DNA from: Saccharomycopsis fibuligera x Saccharomycopsis cf. fibuligera
Taxonomy: Eukaryota > Ascomycota > Saccharomycetes > Ascoideales > Saccharomycopsidaceae
Assembly: GCA_001936135.1 (NCBI GenBank)
Contig: CP012816.1
Coordinates: forward strand, 1,491,501 to 1,555,500
Reading direction: 5' to 3'
DNA length: 64,000 bases
A program made the position numbers and the translations under genes. The notes under the pieces are model-generated. The model ran no database searches. It had not been told where the DNA came from and saw nothing but the letters and a program-made list of their open reading frames with translations. Of this stretch, positions 49,060-60,877 are shown piece by piece (positions within the stretch are counted from its first letter, which is position 1; each line of letters opens with the position of its first letter).

Positions 49060-49799
49060 TTCTTTTTTTGCAGACTTGTAGTCTATTCTTTTGTATCGAG
49101 CAGATGCCCTATTCCTATTCACTTATATATTTTTGATTTACTATATTTTGGTTGTGTGAATGGGCCAACATAAGCACAACTACACTGGGATAAAGAAATC
49201 AAAGACTTTCACAATATTGTTTATTGATCAGATTATTATCTCAGGCCGAGCCGAGGCCACAACGTTGGAAAGGTGCATGTCAGTCAATATTTGCTAGAAA
49301 ATCTACCTTTTTTTATGTGGCTGGTGACGCAGACGGATATTGTGGCTCCTGCATAAAAATGCTGAAGTGCGCCGAATTGTGCCGAAGAAGCATGTGGTTG
49401 GTTTCATCTGTGTGTGAAGTAGTCCGGGTGATGGCGTATTTCCTGTTTCAGAGTGCAGATTGGCGCGCGACTCTAAACAGCAGCAATGGTTTAGAAGAGA
49501 AAGAAAGAAAAACAGAGCGAGCATCACGAAAAAGCGCCAGACATAATAAACGAACAGTAATTAACAGATTGACTGACGACGAATTGATAGATTGACCTAT
49601 TAGCTGGTTTTGTGTGACTCCTGTTGTTTTTGGTTACTTACCAGAGTTTATTTACTGCTTGTTGTCGTCGCAGACTGTTTTTATTTTTTCTCTTACAGGT
49701 TTTTTAACCGATAGTATTCACCTTCCTTTTTGAATTCAAACGCGCTGTCAAAAAGCTACAGTTTTATATACACTTCATTCAATAATATCCACTGACAAA
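49060..49799. other. Upstream region of the VelB-type gene
   Basis: 740 bp between tRNA-Lys and the first velvet gene. Contains the pol III terminator (T run at about 49063-49069) and a TATATA-like element (about 49765-49771) 30 bp before the ATG. No gene supported. Confidence 0.55.
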
Positions 49800-50802
49800 A
49801 TGAGTATAAACTACAATGAAGACGGTATGTATTATACTCGTTGCTATTGAATACACTGCACTGTTTTTCTCGTCAATGCAAACAACTCTTGGTCTTATCA
49901 GAGAACTTGCAAAGAAAGTACCTTTTTATTATTATCTCCTTGGGTAGTAACTGCTCATATAACATAAACGGGCTTGATACTAACCGTTGATAGACAAATA
50001 TATCTACAGGCTAGATATAGCTCAGCAACCCCAGAGAGCTAGAATGTGCGGTTTGGGGGATAAAGATAGAAGACAAATCAGTCCCCCACCATGCATCAAA
50101 CTAACCATTTTTGACAAAGTCACCAATCAAGAAATACTTCCAGAAAAAGTTGCCAATGCTTCTTGTTACATGTTGATCGCCGAACTTTGGGATCCAAAGG
50201 GCAGTAAAAACTTGTCTATTGTTGATACGTTACAAGATAGTCAACCAGGAAGCACAGAAGGCGGAAACGATGAAGACGAAGATGATTATTTGGGATCTGC
50301 CGATGATCCAAATTTCAATAACAATAGCAACAGTAATGCCAGTGCCAACAATAACTATAACAGCAACTCTTTGAATGAAATAAACAATTCGGAAAATGTT
50401 ACTTTGGTCAACAAATTGGACGATCCAGCACCAACAAGAAACTTGATTGGCAATAATGTTACTAATGCTTTTAAACTTTTTGATGATCAGGGCAAATTGG
50501 GTGTTTGGTTTGTGTTGCAAGATTTGTCCATTAGAATAGAAGGTAAATTTAAGTTGAAGTTTTCATTATTCAAGTTGAGCCCGACCACCATTTTTGAAAG
50601 TATTGATCAAAACGGCAATGATGGTGATTTGAGTGTTCCGGGAAAATCCATTCCAATTCTTGACTACAAATACAGTGATGTGTTTCAAGTTTACAGTGCA
50701 AAGAAATTCCCGGGTGTGATGGATAGTACTCCATTGTCCAAAGCCTTTGCTGGACAAGGTGTGAAGATCCCAATCAGAAGAGATAAAAAAGGTTCCAATT
50801 AG
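49800..50802 (+). CDS. VelB-type velvet-domain transcription regulator, two exons
   Basis: Velvet proteins are fungal DNA-binding regulators with a Rel-like fold; VelB pairs with VeA or VosA to control development. Exon 1 (49800-49824, ATG) and exon 2 (49994-50802) join across a 169-bp intron: 5' GTATGT, branch TACTAAC (49978-49984), 3' TTGATAG. The product is 277 residues. Its N-terminal block has QQP at 19-21, RMCGLGDKDRR at 25-35 and PPP at 39-41. Then AELWDPKG follows. The C-terminal block has VWFVLQDLSIRIEGKFKLKF (about 179-198) and VYSAKKFPGVMDSTPLSK (about 241-258), ending GVKIPIRRD. An Asn/Asp-rich insertion of about 70 residues (around 85-160) interrupts the domain, as in Aspergillus VelB. 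The overall pattern is VelB rather than VosA or VeA. The alternative 3' splice site CTACAG (50008) breaks the frame. Confidence 0.9.
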
Positions 50803-51417
50803 TATGCTTAAAGTTGTATTATAATTGTAATTATAACTACTATTGTTGTTTTTGTTATTACTCTTCTGAAAAAAAAACTATTCACGAGTTACAGTGTTGA
50901 ACGTTCTTTTATTTCTTTGTTAGTCTCCCATTTTTATTTTTGTTTTGCTGTCTTTTGCTTTCTGCTAGGATGGTGATATATTTTTTTTTTTCTTTTCTTA
51001 TTGTATGTTTTGATTAGTACATTATTGGTTATACACTTTTTTACAAGTTACACTTGTCTCTTTAGTATATTGCTCCTCTCTGCTTGCGTTGTCAATTTCT
51101 GAAACCTCTGTCCACAATATCTTATCGTCTTGAATTCCCTTGGGTGTTTCAGCCCGTTTCAGCAAATCGCACGGCAGGCTATAAATATCGGCACGTGCAC
51201 AGATCCCCAGGCACCTCCAACGACAGCGAGACAGTGGACATCGATCTTCAGCCTCAGTCAGCCAGTGCCAGACGGTCCCAAAGCTATGAAGCGTACGCTG
51301 TCTTTTCTCGTTCTTTTTTTAGAATTAAGCTCTTTCTTGCCTTTCTTTGTAACAATATAATATTTCTACTTCTCTTCCTACTCATATTCACATTGCCAAA
51401 GCAGTGCTATAAACAGA
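50803..51417. promoter_or_regulatory. Promoter region of RGD2 with TATA and CACGTG motifs
   Basis: TATAAATA at 51180-51187 and CACGTG at 51192-51197. The open frame 51084-51437 overlaps the RGD2 start in another frame and is probably chance. A run of T (about 50980-50991) lies upstream. Confidence 0.55.
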
Positions 51418-53801
51418 ATGGTAAAGTTTTCAGATAGCTTCTGGAGTCACGATTATGCCACTGGTATGTGCTTTAATTTTCTGGGTCTTTCCTCCATTTA
51501 GATGCCCCTATTTATCTAAAGGCTTTTCACAAAAAGGAAGAGGATTATGTATCCAATCGAAGAAACATTGATGCCACGGATATCAATGTTTTTTTGTGCT
51601 CACATTTTTCAAGTTTGATGTATGACCAGTACAGTAAACGCTAACAGTCACATCTAGGCATAAATGTGCTTTTCGAGAAACTTCATGATGGTTGTCAAGA
51701 AAACATGGACCACATCAATCTCTTCACTGCTAGACAGCAAAGCGAATTGGCATTTGGTAATTCATTGGCTTCATTGCCGGGAAAGTTTGCTCCGGCAGCC
51801 GGCAAAAGTGTTGCTTTAAATAGCTCTACTAAAAATGCTTTTATTGGCATCAATGGCCAACTCGGAAAAGAAGGCGAATACCATTTAGAAATTGCTAAAA
51901 ATATTGACAACCATGTCATTTTACCATTCACTAACTGGGCGATAAAACATAAGCAAAGAGTCGAATTCAGTGAGAATGAACTCAAGAGCAAAATAAAATC
52001 TCACGAGAAACTTTCTAATACGGTAGACAAGTCCCGGATCAAGTATTTCAATAAAGTTAGATCGGCCGAAGAGTTCAAAGAAAAATTGGACAAAAAGATA
52101 ACCGAAACCATTAAGAGGGCAAACACAGATCCGGTTTCTTCTGATGAAGTTATTGATATGAAGACTACCACTTCTTTGAAAAGATCTAATACCACTATTG
52201 TTGACGATATGCAAAATCTTTCTGTTGAAACCAAAGGAACCCCTGAAAAAGAAGAAAAAGTAGAGGAATACATTACCGTCTTGGGAGGTGACGAATATAC
52301 TGATTCTCAATTGAAAGACATTTTGCTGACTTTACTTCGTGAGGTACCTAAGTTTTCACACAAGGTTCCAATTTTCGGCACTTATGAAAGAGTATCTACC
52401 GGATTCTCCATTGTGGAAGCCATCCAGAAAAATTTAGGAATAAGCAAATTAGATAAAGCAGAGCAATTTGGCCAAGATTTGATTAGTAACGGATACTTGA
52501 GATTGATTGGTACTGTTGGGAACCAATTTGCAAACAGTTCTAAATTGAACTACCAATGGAGACCAGAAGCTTACAAAGCAGCAGAGATTCCAATAGAAGG
52601 CGAGTCTGGGCAGTTAAGCTCTGCTTCAACTTTTTACAGCCCAGTAAATGAGTTAAACGCTGGTCTCAAATTTTCCGAAGTGTTTGAAGATGTACGCGGG
52701 ATGATCACTACTTTAGAACCAAATGAAGAAAATTACAAAAAGATTTTGAAAGACGTCAAAAAATATGAGCAAGAGTATTTTGATAATGCAAAACTTTTGG
52801 ACGCTTTTAGATTGGAGTTAGAAGAAAGCATTGAAGAACATTTGAACTTCATGCAAAGATGTGAATTGGATAGACTTAGAGCGCTTAAAAAAGTCACTTT
52901 GGACTTTTTGTCGATTTTGGCCAATAAGTTTAGCTCATTGAAGTCAATTGTTGATAAATCAATGGTATTTCAGGAAAATATGAAACCAGAAGATGATTTG
53001 CTTCATATTATTGAAACACACAAAACCGGTTCTTTTATCCCGCATTTGAAGATCTTTGAAGACTATTTTGATTCTCAAGATACCCAAGTTTTTGGGGTTG
53101 GATTGCAAAGTAGATGCAGATTTGATCACAAATCGGTACCATTGATCATATCCTCAATCTTAATATACTTGGATGGTGCTTATCCTAACATGAATAATGA
53201 TGATGAAAGAATCAATGTTTGGCTCAAAGACGTCCCATTAATTCAAGTGCACGAATTGAGAAATCTCTTGAATGATCCAAAGCTTAAAATTACTAACGAT
53301 ATCTTAGGTAAATATCAACCTGAAGTGTTAGCCTCTGTTCTTCGTTTATACTTGTTGGAATTGCCAAACTCGTTGGTTCCTAATGAGAAGTACTATTTGA
53401 TCAAATCGTTATATGAACAGTATGGAAATGATGAAACCTTAAAGGAAAGAGTAGTCGGCTTGGAGAACTTATTGGTGGATTTACCGAGACCAAACATTGC
53501 TACTCTTAGCTACTTGTGTGCCCATTTGAGTAACTTCATCTCAATTATTGCATTGAATGATGATAACGAAAAGAAAGACAGCACATTAACCAAATCAGAA
53601 TTTTTCAAGGTTAGAGTATGTCAAAAGTTTGCTACTGCGATCTTGAGACCAAAAGCGCAATATGCTATTTCCTTATCTGACCAACATTCTTACAGGTTAA
53701 TTTTTGATTTGTTGACCCACAAAGATGAAATCTTTAAAGAATTGAAAAAACGAAATACAACAGTGAAGAAATCTTCAGTATCAAGAAACACATCCAAGAA
53801 A

Positions 53802-53835
<34 letters not shown>

Positions 53836-54140
53836 AAAACGCATCCAGTGATGCAACCACAACTCACAAAGAAGGTTCATTAAAAAATGTTTCGCCAGCG
53901 CCATTGGTGTTATCAGTTGATAACAAGAACTTAGAGGCTGAGAATGATAAAAGCAAGGCAGTAGAGGATGATGACGAACAACAAAAAGAAAACAAATCAG
54001 AGACTGAGGCTCTGACTTTTGATGTTAAATCAAGTGAGACCAAAAAGGAAAAGGAACCAGAAGAAAAAGAAAAAGATGGTGGTTCATTAAGCAGAAAGAA
54101 ATCTCGTGATGAAGAACCGGATACTATTATTCAGTTTTAA
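51418..54140 (+). CDS. RGD2: Rgd2-like F-BAR/DEP/RhoGAP protein, two exons
   Basis: Rgd2 stimulates GTP hydrolysis on Cdc42 and Rho5 at membranes. Exon 1 (51418-51463) and exon 2 (51658-54140) join across a 194-bp intron: 5' GTATGT, branch-like GCTAAC (51640-51645), 3' ATCTAG. The junction gives YATGINVLFEKLHDG, the conserved F-BAR N-terminus, and an 842-residue protein. F-BAR helices flank an inserted DEP domain (about 241-301: VPIFGTYERVSTGFSIVEAI). The RhoGAP domain is at about 494-690, with the arginine-finger-like region VFGVGLQSRCRFDHKS. The tail has a poly-Ala run (GCT repeat at about 53803-53832) and acidic Lys/Glu-rich sequence. The frame without the first exon starts only at GTG (51666). 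Confidence 0.9.
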
Positions 54141-54379
54141 GTGACTTATATTAAGTAACTTTTTTTTTTTTTTTTTTTTTTTTTTTCTTTTTCACTGAGC
54201 ACACTCGTGTTACGCAGTAGTCCAGCAGAATAGATCATTACTATTCTCGCCATTATAGTTCGTGATTACTCGTCACGAGCTCAATATCTTATTTTGAGTT
54301 CCATTTCCTATATCCCATTTTGTTCATGTGTTATGTTCTACATCTATTCTTCTCTTGCTACGTATATCATTATTTTTGT

Positions 54380-54410
<31 letters not shown>

Positions 54411-54784
54411 CGCTTTTGTTTTTCATTTTTCGACTTTTTAAGAGGCCATTTTAGATTAAGTAACTGATAAGCTTATATATTTAACGTTATTCCTTGGTTT
54501 TCTCCAGCTGCTTCTGTTCTCAAAGCAATTCTGCAAAACATTGTATTGTCAACTATATATTTTAAAAATTTAGCTGTGGTGAATTATTACAATAAGTTGA
54601 TCGCTCACTACTGTTTGCAGCGTCCGTCTTTCACGTTACTGCAAGTTTGCGATGCCCGCATAGAAAAATCGGAATTTTCAAAATGAGACGAAAAAATAAA
54701 AATATGATGAAGCAAAAAGGCCCTTTAGAGTGATAATAAAAAATAAGACAGTAATAGATAAAGTATCTTAATCGCCATAACATA
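54141..54784. other. Intergenic region between RGD2 and CIA1
   Basis: 644 bp with two long T tracts (54160-54186 and 54382-54410). No gene is seen. Confidence 0.55.
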
Positions 54785-55990
54785 ATGTCATCAGATGAGA
54801 AAATCACATTAAGAAAAGTGCTTAATGATCATAAAGCCAAAATATGGGCAGTTGCAGTTCATAACACTCTACCGGTCTTAGCCACCGCTTCCGCTGATCG
54901 CACCACCATAGTTTACGATCTTAACAATTATCAGATCATTACCAAACTTTCAGAGACACACAAAAAATCCATACGATCGGTCAGTTGGAAGCCCACGGGA
55001 GAGTTCCCTTGTCTCGCTGCTGGGTCTTTCGATTCGACAATGTCAATTTGGGCTAAGACTGATGAAGATTACGAAGCTTACAGTGATGAAGACATGGACG
55101 ATGATAGCGACGCCGGGGTGGAGGAAGGTAGCAGTACTAATAAGCAATGGTCCTTGATGGCAATCATTGAAGGTCATGAGAATGAAATAAAGTGTGTATC
55201 ATGGTCCCAGGACGGTAACTATTTGGCATCATGTTCCAGAGATAAGACGATTTGGATCTGGGAAGCAGATGAATATAATGAAGAATTCGAATGTGTAAAT
55301 GTATTGCAAGATTACCACACTCAGGACGTGAAGTTCATCAAATGGGGACCAGATCAGTACTTAGTTAGTGCGTCTTACGATGATACAATAAAGGTGTTTA
55401 AAGATGCAGCTGATGGCGATGATTTGACTTGTGTTTGTGATTTAAATGCACATGATGGTACAGTATGGGCAATTGACTTTGAACCAGTATCATACATTGA
55501 AAAAGAAGCAGAACAAAATGCAATTGCTGCTAGTAATGAGTCAACGGGGGAGGCCATTAGTACTATTAGAAGACATTGGCGATTCGTTAGTTGCAGTGAC
55601 GATTCCAGTGTGAAAGTGTGGGCCAGACAAACAGCTGCTGCTAACAATAGCGCACAGACATTTACGACTGAGGATACGGAAGATTGGCAATTGGAAGCTA
55701 AGCTACCAACAGTGCATAAAGGTACTATTTACTCAGTGAGTTGGAGTGCAAATTCTGGCAGAATAGCCAGTGTAGGTTCCGACGGAACGATTGTTGTTTA
55801 TAAAGAAATTAGAAATGATGATTCATCTTCCCACTGGCAGATAGACCTGCAGAAAACTTTGGCCCATGGAGTGTTTGAAATTAATAGTGTCACTTGGGTT
55901 GATAATCATAATGCAAAGGATGTGCAAAGCGAGACGTTGATTACTAGCGGCGATAACGGAACCGTGAATGTATGGGAAGTTGGTTTTTGA
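54785..55990 (+). CDS. CIA1: Cia1-like WD40 protein of cytosolic Fe-S assembly
   Basis: Cia1 (human CIAO1) is the beta-propeller of the targeting complex that delivers iron-sulfur clusters to cytosolic and nuclear enzymes. 401 residues; WD-repeat signatures are clear: IWAVAVHNTLPVLATASADR (about 18-37), ENEIKCVSWSQDGNYLASCS (about 135-155) and TVWAIDFEP. LISGDNGTVNVWEV closes the last blade. The Asp/Glu-rich insertion (about 95-120) between blades 2 and 3 and the final blade ending at the C-terminus agree with the family. Start ATG at 54785. Confidence 0.92.
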   Translation: MSSDEKITLRKVLNDHKAKIWAVAVHNTLPVLATASADRTTIVYDLNNYQIITKLSETHKKSIRSVSWKPTGEFPCLAAGSFDSTMSIWAKTDEDYEAYSDEDMDDDSDAGVEEGSSTNKQWSLMAIIEGHENEIKCVSWSQDGNYLASCSRDKTIWIWEADEYNEEFECVNVLQDYHTQDVKFIKWGPDQYLVSASYDDTIKVFKDAADGDDLTCVCDLNAHDGTVWAIDFEPVSYIEKEAEQNAIAASNESTGEAISTIRRHWRFVSCSDDSSVKVWARQTAAANNSAQTFTTEDTEDWQLEAKLPTVHKGTIYSVSWSANSGRIASVGSDGTIVVYKEIRNDDSSSHWQIDLQKTLAHGVFEINSVTWVDNHNAKDVQSETLITSGDNGTVNVWEVGF

Positions 55991-58899
55991 AAATCGAGAG
56001 CTAAGGTGACTGCTTATTGTACTGATATAGCATTTCTATATTTGGAAGCAAAAAATTACTGAATTAGTTATTTTTTTTTTTTTTTTTTTTTTTTAACGTA
56101 AGAGCTTTGGTCTACAGTTGACCTGTACGCACTACTCTGTGACAAATTGCTTATATGTTTTCTGGCAAATATCCCTTGGGACTTTTGTTCTATTTGAGCA
56201 GCTTTCCTGTATTTTTTTTCCAGCTTCAAACGATGTGTACTATAATTTACACACACACACACACAGAGGTAGGCGGCGGTGAATGGGTTTGCGAAATATC
56301 AGTTTCAATATAGGTTGTATGTATTAATTTTGACTTTAGAGTATGAAGATGACTTAAAGGGGTAAATGGCTGTGTTTTTTGCTTTTTACAAGAGTTGAGA
56401 CTTGTGTGTGACCTGACACAAATAGCGATAAAAACAAAACAAATTGATTGTTTTTGTGTGTTTGAACGTAGGGTATATTGAGTTTGCAAAAAACTTTTAT
56501 AACTTGGTGTCTACTATCTAAGATATTCTTTCCCAAAGCGAAAGAAAGAAACTACATTTACTCCAAGACAGTCCAGGCACCTCAGAGACCCCAGGCGAAG
56601 CTTCACTATTCCAAGTCAAAAAATTACGATAGCATCTCCCACAATTGATAGGCACTCCAGCTGTTTGCAATTTGTTTCTTACGTAATTAATATGTCTTCA
56701 CCAAGGACAAGTCGCTTGCAGGAGGCGTTACCTTGCATTGTTATTGAGCTTATTTCTATGCATCTCTGCGCCACTAGCGAACAGGGAAGAATAAAAATAC
56801 GTGCATTGAGATGCAGTGTAATCTGCTGTATTTAAGTCAACGTATAAACCAGTTGAGTGCTGGCTTAATGACTATAGCCCACGATTTAGCTCGGTTTGTT
56901 AATAATGATAGTGGCTGCTTGTCTTTGGCTACTTCATTGAGGTCTACTTGACAATTTGGGCCGACATAGTCTTTGTTTAAATAATTGTTTGTGGCAGGTA
57001 TCTGTTGGATCTAACTGGTCAGTAGACAAAAATATACACTACATTGAAATTGAAAGATAGGCTATGAACTTTAATTGCAACTCCGTTGCATTCAACTGTA
57101 GTATTTTTGACCAAATTAAAGTACGACGCCTTGCAGATGAATATCAATTTAAAGTTGGTATTGTTGTTCGTTTCTGTGGCCAGATGTCCAATATTGTCGT
57201 TCGTTAGATGGCTGTCCTTAACCATAATATCGATTCCACCTAAATAAATACGACTGACAAATCTCATATTTTATACATATGTTGAGAGTTTTGTGCCTCT
57301 AAACAACCATTTCGTAACTTTGCCCAAGCTGTGACTATAGTCAGTTGTTTGTGGTGCTTCATTTCCAATGACATAGGAAACTTTGATTTTGCTTTGTAAA
57401 GCAGTGCCATGTAGGCTGGGAAAAGGTATAGCATGTAATTATATCAAGTATCGTGCTATATATGCATTCTCTATAATGTCGCTCAATAGCACAGCGCAAG
57501 AATTTTCCTGTTTGGGGCATTTTTTTGCTAGAAAATTTAAATATGACAAAAGTGATATCATGAGTCGAATAACTTTTTACGGAGCGCAGGAAGGTGAAGC
57601 AATAATACCGAATATCCGGTAACACATAATTAGCCCATAAGCCATATTTGCGCTAGTCTATGCAAGTGTCTGCTCAGAAATTCTTTCTTTACGTTCTCCT
57701 CTGAGTTGTGGGTTTAGAGCTCTTTTGAGCGACGAGAGTGCTCGTTTGGCGGGGTGATGATTTTGAATGTTGTTACAGCGCAATTATTGATTTAGACAGT
57801 TGCAATGGAACTCCAGTCAGATTGGAGAAACCGCCGACTTTCGACAAATCTTTCTTTTTGTTTCGTATGTTTCGCTACACGGCAGCTACATAAATACTTA
57901 ATTACTCTGTGAGAATCTATATAAGATGATGATCTACGCCGTTACCGAAATTGGGAAATAAGATTAAATAGACAAATCGTCTGTTTTTTCTTTTTTTACC
58001 GTTCTTTATTTTTGCGCGTTTGGATCTTCAGATTAATTCGGTGACTATTTTTGCGTTTTAAGATCTGTCTAATCTTGGCTTAAATGCGGCGGTCTGCAGC
58101 AGCCTACTATTGCCGCATATAAAGTAGCTGCGTAAATTTGTTTTATTTGCTTTTTAATTGTCCATATAAAGTACAAAGTTAAATGAGTTATGCAGCTGCT
58201 ATTATTTGGTTCCTTCAATTATCCTTACTTTTATTTTTCCTGTTTTCGCCTTGGCTATTTACCATTGATAAAAGTCTCGTTTTCGGGAAAACAGATCTTT
58301 GACTGGCACTCATTCACGTTAATGTTAACATAGTATTCTGCTTGATCTGCACCTATATATCATTTAGGTTTTTCTTTATTTCAAGGTGTCTTCCTTTTTG
58401 CATGAGCGCAGAGATCAGCCATCTTTCAGATTTCATACTTATAAAACGCTCAGCTGCCTTGAATATCAATAGGCAGATATACATTGAATCTTTCCGAGAG
58501 TCAATCGAAAGTTTATCTTGCATACATTAATTATATGATCAAACTCACAACGGAACCTTCAACTACGTCCTCAAATCTTTTGCAAGCAAACTCACTTTTG
58601 TCAACACATTATACTTCCCAAATCGGCATTCTTTTATCACTTAAGTATTGTCCTCATTGAACTGTATCATACAGAGGAAAAATAAACGTGTCACTCAAAA
58701 CACAACCAAGAAAAGAGACAAAAAGACCAAAGTTCTATGTCTGCCCATCAAAGTGGCTAATTGAAACAAGTGACCACATTATCGGAAACACATATCTCTA
58801 AATTTATCACTCTAGTGTGTAGTTGAAGTAATCGAGTACGATTGTTTGCACTTAATTAGCGCTGTGAGCATATCTTCAAGTACACTCAATTCCCTGATT
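55991..58899. promoter_or_regulatory. 2.9-kb gene-free stretch upstream of the second velvet gene
   Basis: No convincing gene on either strand; short frames at 56068-56536 and 57019-57625 lack family features. It has a T24 tract (56071-56094) and an (AC)10-like repeat (about 56248-56267). The intergenic length is far above the window average and lies before a velvet-domain regulator, as is common for developmental master regulators in Candida species. Confidence 0.5.
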
Positions 58900-60877
58900 A
58901 TGAAAAGCTCGAAGAACTTTAAAGTTCGCCAAATGTCATTGAACTCACTTATATCAATAGAAGCCAAGTACAATATTGAAGTCCTACAACAGCCAAGCAG
59001 AGCCAGAGCATGTGGTATTGTACGACTGTGTAAGTATATGAAGTGCTATTGAAAAAACATTCTACTCCGCAATTAAATAAGCTGACTTGAATAAGATCTT
59101 AAGTTTTCACTTCATTTTTTCTCCCTTTTTTTGTTCTCCGTGAACTCATTGCATTAATTGCCTATTTTGGCAAATTTCACGCATCTACGATAATCATACT
59201 AACCAAAGCGGTCCGCACTGCAGTTGCTGGTAGAAGAACAGTTGACCCTCCTCCAGTGGTGAAAGTCTCGCTAAAGGACAGAGACAACAGCAAGCTCAAC
59301 ATTATCGAGCGTAACGTCAACCAGTTAGTACTAATAGCGCAAGCAGAGCCGGTCTCTGACGATAGTTCCAGTACAGCCACCAAGAGTGAAGATACTGCTA
59401 ACGGTTTATATGATGAAGAAGACGAAAAGCTTCGGAAACGGAAGAAAAGATCACTATCTAATAAAGGCTTACAAAAAGGTGAGGATTTACTATATGGCGA
59501 AACTGTAGTTTCTGCCTTCATAATAAATCCACAAACAACTGACTTTGATAATTTCAATAATGAGCTTGACGATATGAAGGGCTTTTTTGTTTTCAACGAT
59601 TTATCGGTGAGATATGAGGGCAATTATAGGCTTAATTTTTTGCTTTTTGAGTATCCTTTCGAAGCTTTCAATACTTTTGGAAGAAATCACCAGCTGCAAA
59701 CTTTAGGTTCCAATTTGTTTTTCCGTGGAACAGTAAAGTCACTGGTGTTTAGAGTTTACACTGCCAAAGACTTTCCTGGTTTGGCGCCTTCAACTAAGCT
59801 CGACTTTAAATTAAAGAACTTGGGTTCAAATATCAGAATTAGAAGAACAACCGGTACAAAGAGAGGAAGCGTGGGGTCCCGAAGAGTACGAAGAAATTTT
59901 GAGAATACAGATTGTGAGAAGGTAAGTGGATTTATAATTTTTACATATAAAATTTCTAAAATCGAAAGGATCTAAAGGCTTATAATTTTAATTTTTTTAT
60001 TTTTTACCATTTTATTCTTTATTTTTCAAGAACAAAAGCTCTAACAAATTGATAGCAAAAATCATTGGGTTTGGCCAAAGGAAGCCCTGAGGAAATTACG
60101 CAAAAAAAAAATCTCCTCAGCAAGCATCACAGACCTGATATTGAGAGGCAAGGTTCAGCTTCATCTTCACCAAAAATCTCGAACCTTTTGAATTTTAACA
60201 TAGAACAACCAGACGAACAGATTTCATTCGAAAAGCTGACATCTTTTAATATTAATAGTCAGACATCTCCTGATAATAATACCAATCTTCAAGGGATTTC
60301 CCATCCTCATCTTAACCATAATCAGCGTCTTCCCCCATTAGCTGTTTGTCAGCTGGTAGTGAATCATTTCAACTTACCACAGGCACAGGCTTCGTCACTT
60401 TCATCACTGCAATATTGTCTGCCAGGAACCACCACCCCAACAGATTCTCGTCTGCCTCTGCGCATACCCCATCGTACCATCAACCTCCCTTCGTTATCTC
60501 TGATCTCAATAGCATCGTCACCATTCACTTCACCAGCAGTGCTTTTCAGCACACAACCTTTTCCACAAGGATATCAAACAACAAGGAGTGGCATTGTAGG
60601 TAATAGTGATACATTTTTTCCATCAGAAGAGTTACCTGTAACAAATCGGGTTGATGAAAAGAAAAGATATTCAGAAGATAATTTTCGGGCCACGTCAATA
60701 CCGCCCATACCACACCCAATGCTCTATCATCGGATAGATCCAGCACGCACAAAATCGTTTGGTGAGTCATCTGTGCTTTCTCCACTACTGTCGTTTGTCA
60801 AAACTGGAAACACTCAACAGCAAAATAGCAGCAATTTTAGCGGCTTTGATGGTTTCAAGCCTACGAGAACACCTTAA
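58900..60877 (+). CDS. Velvet-domain protein 2, three exons
   Basis: Exons 58900-59029, 59224-59921 and 60056-60877 give 549 residues. Intron 1 (194 bp): 5' GTAAGT, branch TACTAAC (59197-59203), 3' TGCAG. Intron 2 (134 bp): 5' GTAAGT, branch-like CTAAC (60041-60045), 3' GATAG. Both junctions keep the frame, and the joined first one yields RARACGIVRLFAGRRTVDPP. Velvet blocks: QQP at 30-32, ARACG at 35-39, PPP at 52-54. GFFVFNDLSVRYEGNYRLNF lies at about 163-182 and VYTAKDFPG at 221-229. A basic RKRKKR (about 114-119) could be a nuclear signal. Residues 277-549 are Ser/Pro/Asn-rich and disordered. The GFFVFNDLSV form is closer to VelC/VosA-like proteins than to VelB; exact class unsure. Skipping intron 2 would end the protein at 59975. 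Confidence 0.85.

Noticed and set aside
49224-49595. 123-codon frame upstream of the VelB-type gene
   Set aside because: Starts at TTG; no recognisable motif; placed in the presumed promoter.
51084-51437. 117-codon + strand frame before RGD2
   Set aside because: Runs into the RGD2 first exon in another frame; the region holds TATA and E-box motifs and looks like promoter.
59009-59223. Alternative 5' splice site GTATTG in velvet-2 exon 1 (after the ARAC codons)
   Set aside because: It keeps the frame but removes the GIVRLF segment that parallels GRSKRF in velvet-3, and GTATTG is weaker than GTAAGT at 59030.
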